A stretch of 52,546 bases of DNA from Bacteroidaceae bacterium (GTDB lineage: Bacteria; Bacteroidota; Bacteroidia; Bacteroidales; Bacteroidaceae), in contig JAKSLI010000019.1 in assembly GCA_024401305.1 (NCBI GenBank), positions 1 to 52,546 of the forward strand. Reading direction: 5' to 3'. Each line of letters starts with the position of its first letter. Position 1 is the first letter of the stretch. Positions 16,093-24,236 of the stretch are shown here, piece by piece. Under the pieces are notes generated by a model, which made no database searches, was not told the origin of the DNA, and was given only the letters and a program-made list of their open reading frames with translations. Both the position numbers and the translations under genes were made by a program.

Positions 16093-16122
16093 AAAAGTTC
16101 CCCCTTGGGGGGCTAGGGGGTC
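16093..16122 (+). repeat. G/C-rich palindromic repeat, copy D
   Basis: AAAAGTT-CCCCC-TT-GGGGGG-CTA-GGGGG-TC, nearly identical to copy B. It ends two bases from the rseP stop codon (16124-16126). Confidence 0.7.
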
Positions 16123-16123
16123 A

Positions 16124-17506
16124 TTACATAATTCCCAACGCACGGAGGATATCGGCGAAGTTCGCCCATATCATGAGTGCGAAGATGAAGCCGAAGCCGA
16201 GATATTCTGCTATGACGAGGAACTTCTCCGAAGGCTCTTTGCCAGTTATCATCTCATAGATGAGGAAGAGTACATGCCCGCCGTCGAGAGCTGGGATAGG
16301 AAGGATGTTCATGAAGGCGAGGACGATGCTGAGGAATGCTGTCATAAGCCAGAATTTATACCAGTTCCAAGTCTCAGGGAAGAGTCCTCCGAGTGTTCCG
16401 AAACCACCAACCGACTTTGCACCATCGGCAGACGCAAGGTACTGCATATCACTTACATAGCCACCAAGAATGTTCAATCCGTATTTGATGCCGGCAGGGA
16501 AACTTTCCAAGAAACTGTACTCTACATTTGTTGGTTCATAGAGTGCTTGGTATGGTTTGTATGCGACACCCATCTTGAGATCTTCTGTGAGTGTAAGATG
16601 AAGTGTGTCGAGGACTGCCGAATCCTTTGCATTTGCGTGCTGAACAACGAGAGCTATGTTACGAGCAGTAAGGCTATCCTTTGAAGATTTTGCTGTTTCA
16701 AGAATGTCTGAACGTACGGCGAGAGCAAAGTTCACATCGTTGAAAGTCTTTGTTGCAGTGCTGTCAACGGCAACGATCTTGTCGCCAGCAAGCATACCTG
16801 CCTTTGCAGCGGGACCATCAGCAAAGACGCTGTCAACAACATTTGGAGTTACAGGATCCATGTAGCGTGGAGTTTCCTTAAGCATTGTGAGCAGTGATGT
16901 TTCAGGCTTGTGGACAGTAACCTGTTTGCCATCGCGTATAACGATGACATTCTCAGCCTTTGCTACAGCGCGGTAAACATCAACATCGAAACGCTCAAAC
17001 TCCTCTTCGTCAGTGCCAATGATGATATCGCCGTCCTTGAAACCGTGCTTCTTTGCCTCATCGTTGAACTGCATACCGTTGGTCATGCTTTGTGGTGCGA
17101 TGTAGGAATCACCCCATGTGTACATGATCATTGAATAGATGAAGAGAGCTGTTATGAAGTTCATAAGCACACCGCCAATCATTACGAAAAGGCGTTGCCA
17201 TGCTGGCTTTGCACGGAACTCCCAATCTTGCATTGGCTGCTGAAGTTGTTGAGTATCAAACGATTCGTCAACCATACCAGCTATCTTGCAATAACCGCCA
17301 AGAGGAATCCAACCGATACCGAATTCCGTGTCAGAATTCTTTGGCTTGAACTTGAAGAGAGAGAACTTCCAGTCGAAAAAGAGATAGAACTTCTCGACGC
17401 GTATTCCAAAAAGACGGGCAAAAGCGAAGTGTCCGCCCTCGTGAAGAATTACGAGAAGAGATATTGAGAGTATGAGCTGAAGAGCTTTAATGAGGAATAT
17501 TGCCAT
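16124..17506 (-). CDS. rseP: RseP-type site-2 membrane metalloprotease, 460 aa
   Basis: This inner-membrane zinc protease cleaves substrates within the bilayer, including anti-sigma factors and leftover signal peptides. The first transmembrane helix carries the HEGGH motif at residues 22-26. The second half of the active site is the late motif NILPIPALDGGHVLF, where Asp is the third zinc ligand. One or two PDZ-type regions lie between (for example FGDGDIIIGTD-like and DGPAAKAGMLAGDKIVAV near residues 230-250). The length is normal. In Bacteroidetes it is typically next to dxr, as here: dxr is 79 bases upstream. That spacer holds period-7 tracts. Confidence 0.92.
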   Translation of the reverse strand: MAIFLIKALQLILSISLLVILHEGGHFAFARLFGIRVEKFYLFFDWKFSLFKFKPKNSDTEFGIGWIPLGGYCKIAGMVDESFDTQQLQQPMQDWEFRAKPAWQRLFVMIGGVLMNFITALFIYSMIMYTWGDSYIAPQSMTNGMQFNDEAKKHGFKDGDIIIGTDEEEFERFDVDVYRAVAKAENVIVIRDGKQVTVHKPETSLLTMLKETPRYMDPVTPNVVDSVFADGPAAKAGMLAGDKIVAVDSTATKTFNDVNFALAVRSDILETAKSSKDSLTARNIALVVQHANAKDSAVLDTLHLTLTEDLKMGVAYKPYQALYEPTNVEYSFLESFPAGIKYGLNILGGYVSDMQYLASADGAKSVGGFGTLGGLFPETWNWYKFWLMTAFLSIVLAFMNILPIPALDGGHVLFLIYEMITGKEPSEKFLVIAEYLGFGFIFALMIWANFADILRALGIM

Positions 17507-17510
17507 TGAA

Positions 17511-17550
17511 TTAAGTAATAAGTATTAAGTAATAAGTATTTAAGTATGAT
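17511..17550. repeat. Period-7 degenerate tandem tract
   Basis: Units AGTAATA, AGTATTA, AGTAATA, AGTATTT, AAGTATG run in seven-base register in the dxr-rseP spacer. Confidence 0.6.
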
Positions 17551-17564
17551 TACTTTTGCTATCT

Positions 17565-17580
17565 GCCATTAGCCATTAGC
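17565..17580. repeat. Short period-7 tract
   Basis: GCCATTA occurs twice in tandem, then GC. It abuts a hairpin across the dxr stop codon (TTTGCTC, loop ATCG, GAGCAAA at 17581-17598). Confidence 0.5.
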
Positions 17581-17585
17581 TTTGC

Positions 17586-18737
17586 TCATCGGAGCAAATT
17601 TGTGGCTATCTGGCGTGCTTCTTTGTCTGAGTTAAAGTATTGTTCAAGTGTTGGGGTTTTGATGAATGTGGCTGTTTGCATAGTCTTTTCAATGATCTCT
17701 GCAATCTGTGGGAACGAGCAACGGTCTTCAAGGAAGGCGCGGTTTACCACTTCGTTGGCAGCATTCATTATGCAGCAGGCATTGCCACCCATCTTTATCG
17801 CTTCGAAAGCAAGGGCAAGACAACGGAACTTCTTCAGGTCTGGTTCAAAGAACTCCAGTGTCTGCTTGAACGGATCAAGGCGTTCGCCATTGAGATAGAT
17901 GCGGTCAGGATATGTGAAAGCATATTGGATTGGCATTCGCATGTCTGGAACTCCGAGCTGTGCCTTTATCGAACCATCCACGAACTGCACAGCACTATGT
18001 ACGATAGACTGCGGATGAACAAGCACCTGAATGCGTTCTGCTGGTATGCCGAAAAGCCATTTTGCTTCAATAACCTCAAAGCCTTTGTTCATCATCGTAG
18101 CAGAATCAATGGTGATCTTCGCTCCCATGTCCCAAGTAGGATGGCGGAGAGCATCAGCTTTCGTTACCTTCTGGATTTCTTCCATTGACATCTTGCGGAA
18201 CGGACCACCGGAAGCTGTAAGAAGAATCTTCTCCACACCATTGTCGCCTTCGCCAGCAAGCGACTGATAGATGGCAGAGTGTTCGCTGTCAACAGGAATG
18301 ATTGGAGCGCGATACTCATTAGCCAACTGACAGATGAGTTCACCGGCAACAACGAGAGTTTCCTTGTTTGCAAGAGCGATCTTCTTGTGAGCCTTGATGG
18401 CGTGGATAGTAGGAGATAGTCCTGCGAAGCCAACCATTGCGGTAAGAACGATGTCTATTGGCGAAGCTTCTACAATGTCATCAAGCGCCTTTGCACCGGC
18501 ATAAACCTTGATGTCTGGGCAATCTGAAAGGAGTTCCTTAAGGCGTTCGTAGTGAGCTTCGTTTGCGATGACTACAGCGTCAGGATTATATTTGTGAGCC
18601 TGCTCTGCGAGTAAATCCACTTGGTTGTTGGCAGTAAGGCAATAAACCTCAAAAAGGTCTGGATGCTGTGAAATGACATCCAATGCCTGAGTACCAATGG
18701 AACCTGTGGAACCGAGTATGGCGATTTGCTTTTTCAT
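17586..18737 (-). CDS. dxr: 1-deoxy-D-xylulose 5-phosphate reductoisomerase, 383 aa
   Basis: This enzyme converts DXP to MEP with NADPH and a divalent metal, the first committed step of the non-mevalonate isoprenoid pathway. It shows the NADPH loop GSTGSIGTQAL at residues 9-19, the metal site VDSEHSAIYQ, ASGGPFR, the flexible-loop HPTWDMG, DSATMMNKG.EVIEA and HPQSIVHS. The length is standard. It sits between rimM and rseP in a typical Bacteroidetes order. A 7-bp hairpin spans its stop codon, and an unusual inverted repeat tract lies between it and rimM. Confidence 0.95.
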   Translation of the reverse strand: MKKQIAILGSTGSIGTQALDVISQHPDLFEVYCLTANNQVDLLAEQAHKYNPDAVVIANEAHYERLKELLSDCPDIKVYAGAKALDDIVEASPIDIVLTAMVGFAGLSPTIHAIKAHKKIALANKETLVVAGELICQLANEYRAPIIPVDSEHSAIYQSLAGEGDNGVEKILLTASGGPFRKMSMEEIQKVTKADALRHPTWDMGAKITIDSATMMNKGFEVIEAKWLFGIPAERIQVLVHPQSIVHSAVQFVDGSIKAQLGVPDMRMPIQYAFTYPDRIYLNGERLDPFKQTLEFFEPDLKKFRCLALAFEAIKMGGNACCIMNAANEVVNRAFLEDRCSFPQIAEIIEKTMQTATFIKTPTLEQYFNSDKEARQIATNLLR

Positions 18738-18773
18738 ACAATTAATTTAATTCAAATTTCGCTTTGCTCATTT

Positions 18774-18807
18774 GAGGCTAAAGGCTAAAGGCTTAAAGCT
18801 AAAGGCC
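18774..18807. repeat. Period-7 tract, left arm of an inverted pair
   Basis: GGCTAAA-type units (GGCTAAA, GGCTAAA, GGCTTAAA, GCTAAA) lie 5' of the complementary tract at 18851-18881. Together they could form a long hairpin between rimM and dxr. Confidence 0.6.
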
Positions 18808-18850
18808 TTCTCCATAGTCCAAAGAGCGAACAAAAATCCCGTTGGCAAAA

Positions 18851-18881
18851 GCCTTTACCCTTTAGCCTTTAGCCTTTACCC
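18851..18881. repeat. Period-7 tract, right arm of an inverted pair
   Basis: Units GCCTTTA, CCCTTTA, GCCTTTA, GCCTTTA are in exact seven-base register and complementary to the left arm. A second hairpin CGCAGC-TT-GCTGCG (18883-18896) lies beside the rimM stop. Confidence 0.6.
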
Positions 18882-18898
18882 TCGCAGCTTGCTGCGAA

Positions 18899-19387
18899 CT
18901 ATATTAGTCCTTCGGGAAGGTTCATCTTGATTGTTCTGTTCTCGTGGTCAATATCTTCAATCCATTCGTCGGCAACAGGAATGAGAATGTCACCGATTTC
19001 AAAGAGGTAATTCTCAGTGGAAGTGTCGATGTTGTCAATCTTTCCTATGTTATTCTTTCCAGCGAGTATTGAATAACCGACGAGCATGTCCCAAGAATAG
19101 TGGTCTGAGTTTTCTGCGGCTTGGCGTGGAAAATAGACCTCGCAGTTGGTAATTGTCTGCGCTTGTTCCTTTGAGTTGATGTCCTCAAACTTTACAAGTG
19201 CCGTTTCACCACTCTTGAAGCGATATTCTTCCATATAGAAGGGAACGAGAAGTCCGTCGATGAGAAGCATCAGATATTCTGCGTCTGTCTGGTCAAACAC
19301 ATCGTCAGAGAACATCATCTGCACCTCGCCGTTGATGCCGTGAGGGCGACCTATCTTTCCTATCTTATAGAAATCAGTTAGATTCAT
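18899..19387 (-). CDS. rimM: Ribosome maturation factor RimM, 162 aa
   Basis: RimM binds ribosomal protein S19 and assists 30S head assembly. The N-terminal RimM domain begins FYKIGKIGRPHGINGEVQ, the family signature. A PRC-barrel domain starts near residue 97 (SWDMLVGYSILAG). The length is slightly short but within the normal range. It begins 21 bases after murA ends and is probably co-transcribed with it. Confidence 0.9.
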   Translation of the reverse strand: MNLTDFYKIGKIGRPHGINGEVQMMFSDDVFDQTDAEYLMLLIDGLLVPFYMEEYRFKSGETALVKFEDINSKEQAQTITNCEVYFPRQAAENSDHYSWDMLVGYSILAGKNNIGKIDNIDTSTENYLFEIGDILIPVADEWIEDIDHENRTIKMNLPEGLI

Positions 19388-19408
19388 TTACAGAATTTTA
19401 GTGGGATT

Positions 19409-20728
19409 TTAATCCGTTACACGAGTTATTCTTGCTCCAAGTGCGTTAAGGCGACCTTCGATGTTCTCGTAACCGCGGTCAATCTGCGCAATGTTGGCAA
19501 TCGTTGATGTTCCTTCTGCGCTCAATGCTGCGATGAGAAGGGCGATTCCGGCACGAATGTCAGGAGAAGTCATGCGCTGAGCACGGAGACGCTTTTGGTG
19601 GTCATGGCCAACAACAACGGCGCGGTGTGGATCGCAAAGGATGATCTGTGCGCCCATATCGATGAGTTTGTCAACGAAGAATAAGCGACTTTCGAACATC
19701 TTCTGATGGAAAAGCACCGAACCACGAGCCTGAGTGGCAACAACAAGAAGCACGGAGATGAGGTCTGGTGTAAGTCCTGGCCATGGAGCATCGGAGATTG
19801 TCATGATTGTGCCGTCGATGAACGATTCCACGAGATAATAGTGCTGTTCTGGGATAAAGAGGTCATCGTCAACTTCCTCAATGCGAATGCCAAGACGGCG
19901 GAATGCATCTATGATAAGTCCGAGGTTCTCAATAGAGCAACCTTCAATCTTTATGCCCTTTCCAACCATTGCTGCCATGCCGATGAATGAACCAACCTCG
20001 ATCATGTCTGGGAGAACAGTGTGCTCTGTGCCATGAAGACTTTCCACGCCTTCGATGGTGAGAAGGTTTGAAGCAATGCCGGAAATCTTTGCTCCCATAG
20101 AGTTGAGCATCTTGCAAAGCTGCTGAATATATGGTTCGCAAGCAGCATTGTAGATTGTAGTCGTGCCTTCAGCGAGAGCGGCAGCCATAATGATGTTGGC
20201 AGTTCCTGTTACGGATGCTTCGTCAAGCAGCATGTAAGTACCCTTGAGGCGACCTTCCTTTGTGGTGTGAATCTCGAATGTGTCGTTCTCGTCATTGTGA
20301 GAGAATGATGCTCCAAGATTCTTGAAACCGAGAAAATGCGTGTCAAGGCGACGGCGACCGATCTTGTCACCACCAGGTTTTGCCACAACAGCCTTGCCGA
20401 AACGGGTGAGCAGCGGACCAATCATCAGCACACTACCGCGAAGAGCCGAGCACTTCTTTACGAATTCAGGGCTGGAAAGGTAGTTGATGTTGATGTTCTT
20501 TGCGCAGAAACGATATGTGTTTGGGGCAAGCATTTCTGCTTCTACGCCCATGTCGCGCAGAAGGTTTATGAGATTGTTGATGTCAAGGATGTTTGGAATA
20601 TTGTTGACAACAACAGGTTCTTCTGTAAGCAATGTGGCACAGATAATCTGCAGAGCCTCGTTCTTTGCGCCCTGCGGTTTGATTGTGCCTTGCAGCGGAT
20701 GACCGCCTTCTATTATGAATGATTGCAT
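19409..20728 (-). CDS. murA: UDP-N-acetylglucosamine 1-carboxyvinyltransferase with Cys-to-Asp active site, 439 aa
   Basis: MurA adds enolpyruvate from PEP to UDP-GlcNAc, the first step of peptidoglycan synthesis. Lys22 and Asn23 (GAKNEAL) are conserved, as is the C-terminal DRGYENIEGRL region. The mobile-loop residue that is Cys115 in E. coli is Asp121 here (AKPGGDKIGRRRLD). Fosfomycin works by alkylating that Cys, and Asp variants are active but intrinsically insensitive in other bacteria; this predicts natural fosfomycin resistance. The start ATG overlaps the upstream DUF4290 stop by one base (TAATG), indicating translational coupling. Confidence 0.95.
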   Translation of the reverse strand: MQSFIIEGGHPLQGTIKPQGAKNEALQIICATLLTEEPVVVNNIPNILDINNLINLLRDMGVEAEMLAPNTYRFCAKNININYLSSPEFVKKCSALRGSVLMIGPLLTRFGKAVVAKPGGDKIGRRRLDTHFLGFKNLGASFSHNDENDTFEIHTTKEGRLKGTYMLLDEASVTGTANIIMAAALAEGTTTIYNAACEPYIQQLCKMLNSMGAKISGIASNLLTIEGVESLHGTEHTVLPDMIEVGSFIGMAAMVGKGIKIEGCSIENLGLIIDAFRRLGIRIEEVDDDLFIPEQHYYLVESFIDGTIMTISDAPWPGLTPDLISVLLVVATQARGSVLFHQKMFESRLFFVDKLIDMGAQIILCDPHRAVVVGHDHQKRLRAQRMTSPDIRAGIALLIAALSAEGTSTIANIAQIDRGYENIEGRLNALGARITRVTD

Positions 20729-21333
20729 TATTTCTTCTTTTTCTTCTTCTTGTTCTTTGTTGACTGCTTTTCCATTTGAATGACTGTGCGATCGAAACGG
20801 AATGTTGAAGGATTGAGTTGCACTCTTCCGTCCGTGAATCGTTCTATGTCATGGAAAACACTTTCCTCGCGTGCATTGGAGTGACCGTATTCAAGAAGCA
20901 TTCGGCGCATCTGGTTTGCAGTGCTGCGTGCCAGTTCATCGCGTTCCTCTCCTTCAGGCATTGTCGCAAGAACCTCACACACTTCATGAAGGTGCTTGCC
21001 ATAATGACGTACAGGAATTCGCTCGTGAGGGTATGGCAATGGCTGAGGCTTGGTGTTGATATCCTTGGCTTCCTCGACATTGTAAGGATAGTCAATGTCA
21101 AGCTGGAAATTGCTTATTATAGCGAGATGGTTCCATAGCTTGTGCTGGAAATCAGGGCTGCTCTTGTCTTCGCTTGACATTGTGCTCATCGTCTTGATGA
21201 TTTTCTCTGCGGCAGCCTGGCGCAAAGCCTTGTCCTCTATGGTAAGAGCGTGCTTGACCATGTCCTGAACAATACGGCCGTATTCAGGAAGCATGAGGTG
21301 AGAACGCTGTGTATTGTAATCTAATCCTTGCAT
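20728..21333 (-). CDS. DUF4290 family protein, 201 aa
   Basis: It has the features I associate with the Bacteroidetes-specific DUF4290 family: MQGLDYNTQRSHLMLPEYGR at the start, an ERIPVRHYGKHLHE centre, and NQMRRMLLEYGH followed by a basic tail of consecutive Lys. It is a cytoplasmic, mostly helical protein of unknown function. It is coupled by TAATG overlaps to tsaB upstream and murA downstream, so its level is tied to theirs. The Lys-rich end suggests nucleic-acid or ribosome contact, which is only a guess. Confidence 0.8.
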   Translation of the reverse strand: MQGLDYNTQRSHLMLPEYGRIVQDMVKHALTIEDKALRQAAAEKIIKTMSTMSSEDKSSPDFQHKLWNHLAIISNFQLDIDYPYNVEEAKDINTKPQPLPYPHERIPVRHYGKHLHEVCEVLATMPEGEERDELARSTANQMRRMLLEYGHSNAREESVFHDIERFTDGRVQLNPSTFRFDRTVIQMEKQSTKNKKKKKKK

Positions 21334-22025
21334 TATACTTTCTTTTTAGGTTTTCCTGCGACGAAATCTTTCAAGTAGAATGGCACGAAATAAGCCACAT
21401 CCTCTATCTGATTCTTACGAAGACGCATCTCGGCAAGAGGTGCCATGTAGCGTGCAAGAGGTTCAATGCCGTCAAGGAAATGTGCATTTGGATGCGTTAT
21501 CACTTCCTTGCATTTCGCGCTTCCTTCGCCCAAGAAATAAACTGGCTGTTTGTCAAGCAGTTCCTTGTAGGTGTCGGCATCAACGATGTCTGGCTGGCAA
21601 GGGCGTACAACTTTCAACGAACGGTCGTAAACCTCTGCATAAACCTCCATTCTGCGCGCATCAATCATTGAGCAGAAAAGAGCATCTTCGGGGATTTCGT
21701 CGTGATAGAGTAGGGGAGCAACAGTCTGGAGCTGCAATGTAGGAATGCTGATGAGCGGAATGTCCTTGCCATAGGCAATGCCTTTTGCCATGGAAACTCC
21801 TATTCGCAGACCTGTGTAAGAACCAGGACCACTGCTTACTGCTACACAATCAGGAGTAAGATCGCGTAGTTCCATATAAGAGAATGCCTCGTCGATGAAA
21901 GTTCCGAGACGTTCAGCATGGTTAGGACCTGTTCTGTCTATTTTTTCCAATACGCACTCTCCGTCGCGAGTTACGGCAACGGAACAAATGCCAGTACTGG
22001 TTTCAATACTTAGTACTAACGACAT
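21333..22025 (-). CDS. tsaB: tRNA threonylcarbamoyladenosine biosynthesis protein TsaB, 230 aa
   Basis: TsaB is the non-catalytic ASKHA-fold partner of TsaD and TsaE in making t6A37 of ANN-decoding tRNAs. The N-terminus VLSIETSTGICSVAV and the motif SSGPGSYTGLRIGVSMAKG are typical. The length is normal. It heads the train tsaB-DUF4290-murA, with the next gene overlapping its stop by one base. A minus-strand TAACTTTG box lies about 65 bases upstream. The leader contains a GCGAAC/GTTCGC hairpin (22036-22055). Confidence 0.92.
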   Translation of the reverse strand: MSLVLSIETSTGICSVAVTRDGECVLEKIDRTGPNHAERLGTFIDEAFSYMELRDLTPDCVAVSSGPGSYTGLRIGVSMAKGIAYGKDIPLISIPTLQLQTVAPLLYHDEIPEDALFCSMIDARRMEVYAEVYDRSLKVVRPCQPDIVDADTYKELLDKQPVYFLGEGSAKCKEVITHPNAHFLDGIEPLARYMAPLAEMRLRKNQIEDVAYFVPFYLKDFVAGKPKKKV

Positions 22026-22089
22026 TAATTTGAAGGCGAACTGTTTGTTGTTCGCAGTTATTGTTTATAAAAATTGCAATTTATGGGCG

Positions 22090-22097
22090 CAAAGTTA
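22090..22097 (-). promoter_or_regulatory. -7 box for the tsaB-DUF4290-murA train
   Basis: The minus strand reads TAACTTTG. A -33 TTTG at the usual distance was not clear. Confidence 0.5.
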
Positions 22098-22194
22098 CGA
22101 TTTTTTTATTATAAAAGTCTTTTTGTGCGGATATTTTCTTACGATTATTGTTTTGTTATGTGCAAAAACAATCTTTACAGTATATAAAAACAAC

Positions 22195-22224
22195 AAGAGG
22201 ATGCACCTTTCGGAGCATCCTCTT
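22195..22224 (-). terminator. Terminator after susD
   Basis: AAGAGGATGC (22195-22204) pairs with GCATCCTCTT (22215-22224) around a 10-base loop. On the minus strand it is followed by a T-rich stretch. Confidence 0.65.
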
Positions 22225-22256
22225 TACTATTTATGTTCGCTAAGCGAAACTTCTGA

Positions 22257-24224
22257 TTAATAACCAGGGTTCTGGAAAGCAGCCTTTTCCTCAGCAGTCA
22301 TCTGGAGAGCATCGAGCTGACCCTGTGGAATTGGACGGAGATAGTAGTGCTTCTTGATGTCACGCTTAATCTCCTTAGGCTCACGACCGTTAGCATCGCT
22401 GATGTGGTAAACACTTGCAAGCTTATCCCAAGTCTGAGTACGAACGAGGTCGAACCAACGATAGCCTTCACCCCAGTACTCGCGGAGACGCTCGTCGAGG
22501 ATGTAGTCGATAGTGATTTCTCTTGGAGTAGAAGCCTTCATCTCTGCGCTGAGGTCCTTAGTGACCTTAAGCTCTGGATAGCCTGTGTTGCTTACGAGGT
22601 AAGTGTAGTCGTTGAAACGAGTCTTCCACTTTCCTGCACGCTCGCGAATCTTGAGAATGTTATCGTATGCAGCCTTATTGTCGCCAAGCTTAACAGCAGC
22701 CTCTGCAGCTACGAAGTAGAATTCAGAGAACTTAGCGATAACGAATGGACGTGGTGAAGAACCGTTAGGGTTACCAAGCTCAGTAGCCTCCTTGCGGTCA
22801 GTACGGTGACCGATGTGCTTCCATACGCCTGGGTATGACTGACGGCTAGACTCGGTAATGTTGATTACGAATTCTGGATGACCTTCGAGAACACCAGCAT
22901 TGATGTTACCATTAGCTGCTGTATAGACAACCTTAGAATCTTCGTAACCGTTAGGAAGGAACTGGAGGAATACCTCGCCGTTCTTGATTTCAGCACCATT
23001 TGCACCCTTAACGTATGTATTAGCGTTACCACCCTTAGCCATGTTCACGCGGTACTGGTATGTGAATGTACCATCCCAGCGAGAGTCAACGTCAACATTA
23101 GTGAACTTCTTGAGTGCGTCTGGGATAGGAGCCATACGAGTCCAAGGACGACCGAGAGCCTGACAAGCCTCACGGAGAACAGGGTTACCATTTGAACCGT
23201 CTGCGAATTCGCCACGCATGTCACCACAGTAGTTCCACTGAGTGAACCAACCTGCGAAGTTTTCAGGAGCACCACCGTTACCCCAACCGAGACCGCCACC
23301 ATTGAACTGGTCGCTGTTTACAGTGTGGTCAGCCCAAAGGAGCCACTCGTTGTTACGGTCGTTCTGCCAGAAGTTTACGTCGTAGAAAGTTTCCTGGAGA
23401 CCATAACGGTGATTGCCTTCATTTTCGTCAATGGCAGTCTTAGCCACTTGGTAAGCCTTCTGGAAGTAAGTCTGAGCCTGACCCTTATCGCGGTTAGAAG
23501 TAGCAGGATAAGTATCAATGCCATTTGGATTCTCAAGCCACCATGCGTATGTAAGGTATGCCTTAGCAAGGTAGAGACGAGCAGTAGTCTTAGTAACAGC
23601 ACCGATTACACGTGGAGCGTCTGGAAGTTCGTTAACAGCCTCCTCAAGATCCTTGAATACAGCCTTAGTGTAAACCTCGTCAACAGTGTTACGCTTAGAT
23701 GTACGCTGTGAGCTGGCATTTGGCATAAGTTCACCACTACCAAGGTCGAGTGGCACACCACCGAATGTCTGTACAAGGTTGAAATAGTAGAAGCCACGGA
23801 AGAACTTAGCTTCAGCAACGAGGCTTGGAGCAATACCTACCTTGGAAGCGTTCTCAATTACAGAACTTGCAGTGTTGATTTCTGTGAAAGCAGTGCCCCA
23901 AAGAGCGTCTGAACGTACAGATGTTGAAGAAAGGTTTCCAACACCAGACATATCGATATCCTTCTGGTTACCGTCTGCAGAGTGGCCGTATGTGTACTCG
24001 TCAGTACCAGCCTCACAAGAAGTGAAGTAGTAAGCCTGACCATAGAGATTACGGAGGTGAGCGTAAAGTGAAGTAAGACCACCCTTCACACCATCCTCTG
24101 TTGTAAAGTATGTTGGGTCGTAGCCAGTTCTTGGCTGCTCGTCGAGCACGTCGCTACAAGATGTTGTTACCAACGCACCTGCAGCCATAAGACCCATGAA
24201 AGAATATTTTATGAAATTTTTCAT
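22257..24224 (-). CDS. SusD/RagB family nutrient-binding lipoprotein, 655 aa
   Basis: This is a surface lipoprotein that captures a glycan or peptide and lids the partner SusC channel. The signal peptide ends in a lipobox (ALVTTSC, Cys23). SusD landmarks follow: AEAKFFRGFYYFNLVQTFGGVPL (helical TPR core, given here as its pattern), FVIAKFSEFYFVAAEAAVKLG-type late helices, and the C-terminal DERLREYWGEGYRWFDLVR region. It starts 12 bases after susC, the usual pairing. No glycoside hydrolase, sigma/anti-sigma pair or hybrid sensor is beside it, so the ligand cannot be predicted from context. Confidence 0.93.
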   Translation of the reverse strand: MKNFIKYSFMGLMAAGALVTTSCSDVLDEQPRTGYDPTYFTTEDGVKGGLTSLYAHLRNLYGQAYYFTSCEAGTDEYTYGHSADGNQKDIDMSGVGNLSSTSVRSDALWGTAFTEINTASSVIENASKVGIAPSLVAEAKFFRGFYYFNLVQTFGGVPLDLGSGELMPNASSQRTSKRNTVDEVYTKAVFKDLEEAVNELPDAPRVIGAVTKTTARLYLAKAYLTYAWWLENPNGIDTYPATSNRDKGQAQTYFQKAYQVAKTAIDENEGNHRYGLQETFYDVNFWQNDRNNEWLLWADHTVNSDQFNGGGLGWGNGGAPENFAGWFTQWNYCGDMRGEFADGSNGNPVLREACQALGRPWTRMAPIPDALKKFTNVDVDSRWDGTFTYQYRVNMAKGGNANTYVKGANGAEIKNGEVFLQFLPNGYEDSKVVYTAANGNINAGVLEGHPEFVINITESSRQSYPGVWKHIGHRTDRKEATELGNPNGSSPRPFVIAKFSEFYFVAAEAAVKLGDNKAAYDNILKIRERAGKWKTRFNDYTYLVSNTGYPELKVTKDLSAEMKASTPREITIDYILDERLREYWGEGYRWFDLVRTQTWDKLASVYHISDANGREPKEIKRDIKKHYYLRPIPQGQLDALQMTAEEKAAFQNPGY

Positions 24225-24236
24225 TGTGTTCTCTTT

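Noticed and set aside
14189-18881. Period-7 tracts as a CRISPR array
   Set aside because: Units are seven bases with no unique spacers and no cas genes; they are simple tandem repeats.
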